9,159 bases of DNA from Thermoleophilia bacterium. Its GTDB lineage: Bacteria > Actinomycetota > Thermoleophilia > Gaiellales > F1-60-MAGs149. The stretch covers positions 1 to 9,159 of the forward strand of contig JAEMTW010000059.1 of the NCBI GenBank assembly GCA_016462095.1, given 5' to 3'. The notes below the pieces were generated by a model that made no database searches, was not told the DNA's origin, and saw only the letters and a list, made by a program, of their open reading frames with translations. Of the stretch, positions 5,615-9,159 are shown in pieces (position 1 is the stretch's first letter; the number at the start of each line of letters is the position of its first letter). Made by a program: the position numbers and the translations under genes.

Positions 5615-7726
5615 TTAGGCCTTCGCCGTAATCGTTTCGGCGATGTTCTTCGGCACTTCCTCGTAATGCAGGAACTGCATGGTGTACGTTGCGCGGCCCT
5701 GCGAGAGGGAGCGCGAGTCGGTCGCGTAGCCGAACATTTCCGACAACGGGACGCGAGCGGTGATGACCTGGGCGTTGCCGCGGGGCTCCATGCCCTCAAC
5801 GCGGCCACGACGACTGTTGAGATCGCCGATCACGTCGCCCATGTACTCCTCGGGGGTCACAACTTCGACCGAGAAGATCGGCTCGAGCAGCGCGGAATCG
5901 CCACGTCGCAGGCCCTCCTTGAGGGCCATCGAGCCAGCAATCTTGAAGGCCATTTCCGAAGAGTCAACATCGTGGAAGGTGCCGTCGATCAGCTGCACCT
6001 TGACGTCGACGACGGGGAAGCCTGCAATGACGCCGGTGTTGAGCGCCTCGCGGGCACCTTCACCGACAGCCTTGTGGTACTCCTTCGGCACGACGCCGCC
6101 GACGATCTTGCTCTCGAACGAGAAGCCTGCACCCGGTTCGGCGCGCTCAACGCGCAACCAGACGTCGCCGTACTGGCCACGACCACCGGACTGGCGCACA
6201 AACTTGCCTTGGACCTTCTCGACGTTCTTGCGAATCGTCTCGCGGTACGCAACCTGCGGCTTACCAACGTTGGCGTCGACGGCGAACTCGCGCATCAGAC
6301 GGTCCACGATGATCTCGAGGTGAAGCTCGCCCATGCCAGCGATCAGCGTCTGGCCCGTCTCTTCGTCAGTCTTGACGCGGAACGTGGGGTCCTCTTCCGA
6401 GAGACGCTGCAATGCGGTGGCGAGCTTGTCCTGGTCGGCCTTCGTCTTCGGCTCGACCGCGACCTCGATCACGGGCTCGGGGAAGATGATCGACTCGAGC
6501 AAAACTGGCTGCTTCTCGTCGCACAGCGTGTCACCGGTCGTGGTCGCCTTGAGGCCGACGGCTGCGGCGATCTCGCCGGCACCGACCTCGTCGCGCTCTT
6601 CGCGGTGGTTGGCGTGCATCTGGAGGATGCGGCCGACGCGCTCCTTCTTGTCCGTCGACGAGTTGTAGATCGGCGACCCGGCGCTGAGTCGGCCGGAATA
6701 GACGCGGAAGTACGTCAGCTTGCCGACGAACGGATCGCTCATCACCTTGAAGGCGAGGGCGGCGAAAGGTGCGTCGAGGGTAGCCTCACGGATCACTTCT
6801 TCGTCCGAGCGCGGCTTCGTACCGGTGACGGGCGGAATGTCGAGCGGGCTCGGCAGGTAGGCGATGACGGCGTCGAGCATCTGCTGGACACCCTTGTTCT
6901 TAAAGGCCGAGCCGCACAAGAGCGGCGTGATCGACAGGTCGAGCGTCGCGGAGCGAATCGCGCTGATCAGGTCGTTGTTGTCGACTGGCTGATCCTCAAG
7001 GAACGCCATCATGATGTCTTCGTTGTGGTCGGCGACGGCTTCGACCAGCTCGTGGCGGGCAGCGATAGCGGCTGCCAACAGGTCGCCCTCTGGCTCGGAC
7101 TCAGTCCAAGACAGACCGCGGTCGTCGATATCGAAGTTGATCGCCACCATGCGCACGAGGTCGACCATGCCGGAAAAGCTGTCCTCGGCACCGATCGGGA
7201 TCTGGATGGCAACCGGATTAGCTCCGAGGCGATCGATGATTGTGGACTTGACGTACGCGAAGTCGGCGCCAACGCGATCCATCTTGTTGACGAAGGCGAT
7301 GCGCGGCACGCTGTACTTGTCGGCTTGGCGCCAGACGGTCTCGGACTGGGGCTGAACACCAGCAACCGAGTCGAAGACGGCGACAGCACCATCGAGCACG
7401 CGCAACGAGCGCTCCACCTCAACGGTGAAGTCCACGTGCCCGGGTGTATCGATGATGTTGATGCGATGACCGCTCCACAGCGCCGTCGTGGCAGCCGAGG
7501 TAATCGTGATCCCGCGCTCTTGCTCCTGGATCATCCAGTCCATCGTCGCGCCACCCTCGTGCACCTCGCCCAACTTGTGGGTGCGGCCGGTGTAAAACAG
7601 GACGCGCTCGGTGACGGTGGTCTTGCCCGCATCGATGTGGGCCATGATGCCGATGTTGCGGTACAGGTCCAACTGGTCGGCGCGCGGGGCGGAGGACTCA
7701 GTCTGTGTCTCGATAACGGTAGTCAT
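5615..7726 (-). CDS. fusA: Elongation factor G
   Basis: EF-G is the GTPase that drives translocation and, with RRF, ribosome recycling. At 703 aa it is a normal five-domain protein. The GTPase motifs are AHIDAGKT (residues 29-36), RGITI (71-75), DTPGH (93-97), NKMD (147-150) and CGSAFKNKG (271-279). The G' insertion and domains II-V follow, including MGELHLEI in domain III and SGGRGQYGDVWL in domain IV. The C-terminus reads MQFLHYEEVPKNIAE. The ATG at 7726 is 5 nt after the rpsG stop, and its Shine-Dalgarno sequence is weak, so it is probably coupled to rpsG. An uninterrupted open frame lies antisense to it on the plus strand and is regarded as a shadow. Confidence 0.98.
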   Translation of the reverse strand: MTTVIETQTESSAPRADQLDLYRNIGIMAHIDAGKTTVTERVLFYTGRTHKLGEVHEGGATMDWMIQEQERGITITSAATTALWSGHRINIIDTPGHVDFTVEVERSLRVLDGAVAVFDSVAGVQPQSETVWRQADKYSVPRIAFVNKMDRVGADFAYVKSTIIDRLGANPVAIQIPIGAEDSFSGMVDLVRMVAINFDIDDRGLSWTESEPEGDLLAAAIAARHELVEAVADHNEDIMMAFLEDQPVDNNDLISAIRSATLDLSITPLLCGSAFKNKGVQQMLDAVIAYLPSPLDIPPVTGTKPRSDEEVIREATLDAPFAALAFKVMSDPFVGKLTYFRVYSGRLSAGSPIYNSSTDKKERVGRILQMHANHREERDEVGAGEIAAAVGLKATTTGDTLCDEKQPVLLESIIFPEPVIEVAVEPKTKADQDKLATALQRLSEEDPTFRVKTDEETGQTLIAGMGELHLEIIVDRLMREFAVDANVGKPQVAYRETIRKNVEKVQGKFVRQSGGRGQYGDVWLRVERAEPGAGFSFESKIVGGVVPKEYHKAVGEGAREALNTGVIAGFPVVDVKVQLIDGTFHDVDSSEMAFKIAGSMALKEGLRRGDSALLEPIFSVEVVTPEEYMGDVIGDLNSRRGRVEGMEPRGNAQVITARVPLSEMFGYATDSRSLSQGRATYTMQFLHYEEVPKNIAETITAKA

Positions 7727-7731
7727 GTCAA

Positions 7732-8202
7732 TTACCAGCGGTAGTGCGCGAAGGCCTTGTTGGCTTGCGCCATTCGGTAGATGTCGTCCTTGCGCTTGAA
7801 CGCGCCACCCTGCTGATTCGTTGCCTCAAGGATCTCAGCGGCGAGGCGCTCATGCGAGCCGCGCTCACGGCGCTGACGGGCGAACGTGACGATCCAGCGG
7901 ATTGCCAACGTACGGGCGCGACGAACAGGAACCTCAACGGGAACCTGGTAGTTCGCACCACCGACGCGGCGACTGCGGGTCTCCAAGACGGGCGTGACGG
8001 ACTTGATTGCCTGGTCGAGCACCTCAAGCGGATCGCGGCCGGACTTCTCACCAACGATGGTGAGGGCGCCGTACACGATGCTCTCAGCGGTCGAACGCTT
8101 GCCGTCAAGCATCACCTTGTTGATCACCTGGGTGACCAGCGTCGATCCGTAGACGGGATCGGGAATCAGCTCGCGGGGAACAATGTCTGCTCGGCGTGGC
8201 AT
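7732..8202 (-). CDS. rpsG: 30S ribosomal protein S7
   Basis: S7 nucleates assembly of the 30S head and lies at the E site. From the ATG at 8202 it is 156 aa, the bacterial norm. It begins MPRRADIVPRELIPDPVYGS and carries the 16S-binding core VLDQAIKSVTPVLETRSRRVGGANYQVPVEV, then RRARTLAIRW and the end AHYRW. The frame is open upstream to 8271 inside rpsL, but those 23 residues are not S7-like and are rejected. The ATG lies 4 nt after the rpsL TAG. In E. coli, S7 represses translation by binding the roughly 100-nt rpsL-rpsG spacer; with 4 nt here that site cannot exist in the same place. Confidence 0.97.
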   Translation of the reverse strand: MPRRADIVPRELIPDPVYGSTLVTQVINKVMLDGKRSTAESIVYGALTIVGEKSGRDPLEVLDQAIKSVTPVLETRSRRVGGANYQVPVEVPVRRARTLAIRWIVTFARQRRERGSHERLAAEILEATNQQGGAFKRKDDIYRMAQANKAFAHYRW

Positions 8203-8206
8203 AGCT

Positions 8207-8575
8207 CTACGACTTCTTTGCGCCGTACTTGGAGCGAGCCTGCTTGCGATCAGCAACGCCGGATGTATCAAGTGCTGCCCGTACGACCTTGTAGCGGATG
8301 CCTGGGAGATCCTTCACACGACCACCGCGGATCAGCACAACGGAGTGCTCCTGCAGGTTGTGGCCGATGCCGGGGATGTAGGCGGTGACTTCCATGCCGT
8401 TCGAGAGTCGGACACGGGCAACCTTACGAAGCGCCGAGTTCGGCTTCTTCGGGGTTGTCGTGTAGACGCGCGTGCAGACGCCGCGCTTCTGCGGGGCACC
8501 CTTCAACGCGGGTGTCTTCGACTTCGACTTCTCTGGCGTGCGCGGCTTGCGCACGAGCTGATTGATAGTGGGCAT
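8207..8575 (-). CDS. rpsL: 30S ribosomal protein S12
   Basis: S12 lies at the 30S decoding centre and controls accuracy. At 122 aa it is full length. It begins MPTINQLVRK and contains KGAPQKRGVCTRVYTTTPKKPNSALRK (split here as residues 25-38 and 39-51), and RGGRVKDLPG at 83-92. Lys43 and Lys88, the positions most often changed in streptomycin resistance, are both lysine, so the protein looks wild type at those sites. It is the first gene of the predicted transcript. GAGG lies only 3 nt before the ATG and within a possible hairpin, which suggests regulated initiation. Confidence 0.98.
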   Translation of the reverse strand: MPTINQLVRKPRTPEKSKSKTPALKGAPQKRGVCTRVYTTTPKKPNSALRKVARVRLSNGMEVTAYIPGIGHNLQEHSVVLIRGGRVKDLPGIRYKVVRAALDTSGVADRKQARSKYGAKKS

Positions 8576-8641
8576 GGACCTCGAAGTCCGGTTGGGGTTG
8601 GCGCCCGAAGACGCACGTGTACGAGTGCGACCAAAGTCGCA
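8576..8641 (-). promoter_or_regulatory. rpsL 5' leader with three candidate hairpins
   Basis: In mRNA order, stem-loop 1 is TGCGAC-TTTG-GTCGCA (8641-8626), a perfect 6-bp stem. Stem-loop 2 is GCGTC-TTCG-GGCGC (8614-8601), a 5-bp stem with one G-U pair and a C(UUCG)G tetraloop, a class known for high stability. Stem-loop 3 is GGACT-TCGA-GGTCC (8589-8576), 5 bp with one U-G pair; its 3' side and loop include the GAGG ribosome binding site, and it ends at the ATG. The linkers are short and one is C/A-rich. The pairings are visible in the sequence. A regulatory role, such as feedback by a ribosomal protein, is inference. Confidence 0.5.
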
Positions 8642-8649
8642 GCCCGAGA

Positions 8650-8678
8650 ACCTTACGGCACCTCAGCAAAAGCGCCAA
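8650..8678 (-). promoter_or_regulatory. Candidate sigma70-type promoter of the str-S10 operon
   Basis: A -35 box TTGGCG (8678-8673, four of six consensus matches) is separated by exactly 17 nt from a -10 box TAAGGT (8655-8650, with the key first, second and sixth positions). Transcription would start near 8643, giving a leader of about 68 nt whose first bases form stem-loop 1. It is the best spaced pair in the 248-nt gap before rpsL. The prediction is by eye only. Confidence 0.5.
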
Positions 8679-8685
8679 ACGACAA

Positions 8686-8701
8686 CCGTCACCCACGACG
8701 G
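8686..8701 (-). terminator. Weak candidate terminator hairpin of the upstream gene
   Basis: The minus strand reads CCGTC-GTGGGT-GACGG, a 5-bp GC-rich stem, followed by the T-rich stretch TTGTCGTTT. It lies after the C1q-like gene and just before the promoter candidate, where a terminator would be expected. The stem is short and the T tract is broken, so the call is uncertain. Confidence 0.25.
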
Positions 8702-8726
8702 GCCGGATCCGTTCTGGACGTGCCTT

Positions 8727-8756
8727 ACAGCCAAGATTCCGAGGATTCACGGCTGT
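8727..8756 (-). other. Inverted repeat downstream of the C1q-like gene
   Basis: ACAGCC and GGCTGT form a perfect 6-bp inverted repeat (7 bp with a G-U pair) around a loop of about 16-18 nt. No T tract follows. It could protect the 3' end of the upstream mRNA, bind a regulator or be chance. The remaining gap sequence up to 8823 shows an isolated TTGACA (8767-8762) without a matching -10 box and the palindrome GGAAGCTTCC. Confidence 0.3.
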
Positions 8757-8823
8757 CTGTGTGTCAACGGAGGTATACGCGATGCGTCGGACGGAAGCTT
8801 CCCACCACCTGCGTTACCGATCG

Positions 8824-9159
8824 TCACGGCGTCAGCAATTGCAGTCCCAGAGAGGTGCGTTGGCCATTTCCGAGCACTTGGATTGCCTCGCCTGAGGTCT
8901 GAATGACAGCAATTCCGACGGAGTCGCCGGCAGACAATCTGAGGATCGTCGAGACATTCAGCTCTGACGGTTGACCCCCGACATTGACCGCGCTCTGTTG
9001 CTCACCGGCAAACGGGTTCGCCGGATCGCCCGCAGGAATGATCCAGACGCCACGGGTCCCAGCGCCATTGTTCTGAAACAAGACGCCGCCGGTGACGGCG
9101 TAGATGCCGGTCACGGGCGCTCGCATCTGAGCCGGCTGGCTCGTCGACCAGACACCATC
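8824..9159 (-). CDS. C1q/TNF-like jelly-roll domain protein, C-terminal part only
   Basis: The frame is open from the window edge, so only the last 111 residues are visible and the start is outside. It reads DGVWSTSQPAQMRAPVTGIY, then AVTGGVLFQNNGAGTRGVWI, and ends with STILRLSAGDSVGIAVIQTSG and TSLGLQLLTP. The W-(x)n-P-xx-APVTGIYxVT start and the LxLxAGDxVxIxVxQxSG strand pair resemble bacterial C1q-like domains, which form trimeric jelly rolls on surface, spore or phage-tail fibre proteins. There is no cysteine and no membrane segment in the visible part. The family call comes from recalled pattern similarity, without a search. Its role is unknown. It runs the same way as rpsL but ends 248 nt before it, with a promoter candidate between, so it is probably a separate transcript. 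Confidence 0.6.
   Translation of the reverse strand, partial: DGVWSTSQPAQMRAPVTGIYAVTGGVLFQNNGAGTRGVWIIPAGDPANPFAGEQQSAVNVGGQPSELNVSTILRLSAGDSVGIAVIQTSGEAIQVLGNGQRTSLGLQLLTP

Noticed and set aside
5666..7744. A 692-codon open frame on the plus strand antisense to fusA, with other long ones at 3303-4436 and 4568-5590
   Set aside because: They mirror the codon pattern of highly expressed GC-rich genes. The translations have no recognisable domains, and the minus-strand genes are unmistakable.
8203..8271. N-terminal extension of S7 into rpsL
   Set aside because: The 23 extra residues are not S7-like; the ATG at 8202 gives the standard MPRRA start and the 156-aa length.
8207..8575. Streptomycin-resistance change in S12
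   Set aside because: Lys43 and Lys88 are both intact.
8424..8750. Minus-strand 108-codon frame starting in the rpsL leader
   Set aside because: It overlaps rpsL in another frame, spans the promoter candidate and resembles no family. It looks like a shadow frame.
8762..8767. A perfect TTGACA box on the minus strand
   Set aside because: At 16-18 nt spacing the sequence is CCTCGG-like, not a -10 box. The TTGGCG-N17-TAAGGT pair closer to rpsL is better.
8772..8777. TATACC as a -10 box
   Set aside because: The hexamer 17 nt upstream is AAGCTT, and it would lie only about 50 nt after the C1q-like stop. It is too weak to call.

Overview
The window is a compact ribosomal-protein and translation-factor locus, the joined str and S10 clusters, read entirely from the minus strand. 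Protein features (EF-Tu with GHIDHGKT, the rpsL-rpsG-fusA-tuf-rpsJ-rplC-rplD-rplW-rplB-rpsS-rplV-rpsC order, an Ala/Lys/Pro-rich tail on L22) and the fairly high GC content suggest an actinomycetote. A deep-branching class such as Thermoleophilia is possible, but the class assignment is only a guess from remembered similarity.

Layout in transcription order, from high to low coordinates. At 9159..8824 is the 3' end of a C1q/TNF-like jelly-roll protein that runs off the window. At 8823..8576 is a 248-nt non-coding gap. It holds inverted repeats, the best sigma70-type promoter candidate in the window (TTGGCG-N17-TAAGGT), and a short rpsL leader that can fold into three successive hairpins, the last covering the Shine-Dalgarno sequence. 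Then follow rpsL (S12), rpsG (S7), fusA (EF-G), an 84-nt C-rich G-poor spacer, tuf (EF-Tu), rpsJ (S10, TTG start), rplC (L3), rplD (L4), rplW (L23), rplB (L2), rpsS (S19), rplV (L22, 266 aa with a repetitive tail) and rpsC (S3, cut by the window start).

Apart from the fusA-tuf spacer, every junction from rpsL to rpsC is 5 nt or less or overlaps (ATGA once, TAATG twice). The whole set is therefore probably one transcript with translational coupling. The products are small-subunit proteins (S12, S7, S10, S19, S3), large-subunit proteins (L3, L4, L23, L2, L22) and the two elongation GTPases, so the locus balances ribosome assembly with elongation capacity.

Most of the window is ordinary core genome. 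The parts worth a second look are the L22 tail and its 18-bp DNA repeats, the structured rpsL leader, the rut-like fusA-tuf spacer, the TTG-started rpsJ fused directly to tuf without an S10 leader, and the surface- or phage-type C1q-like gene directly upstream of rpsL. I see no tRNA, rRNA, CRISPR array, insertion sequence or clear new multi-gene system.
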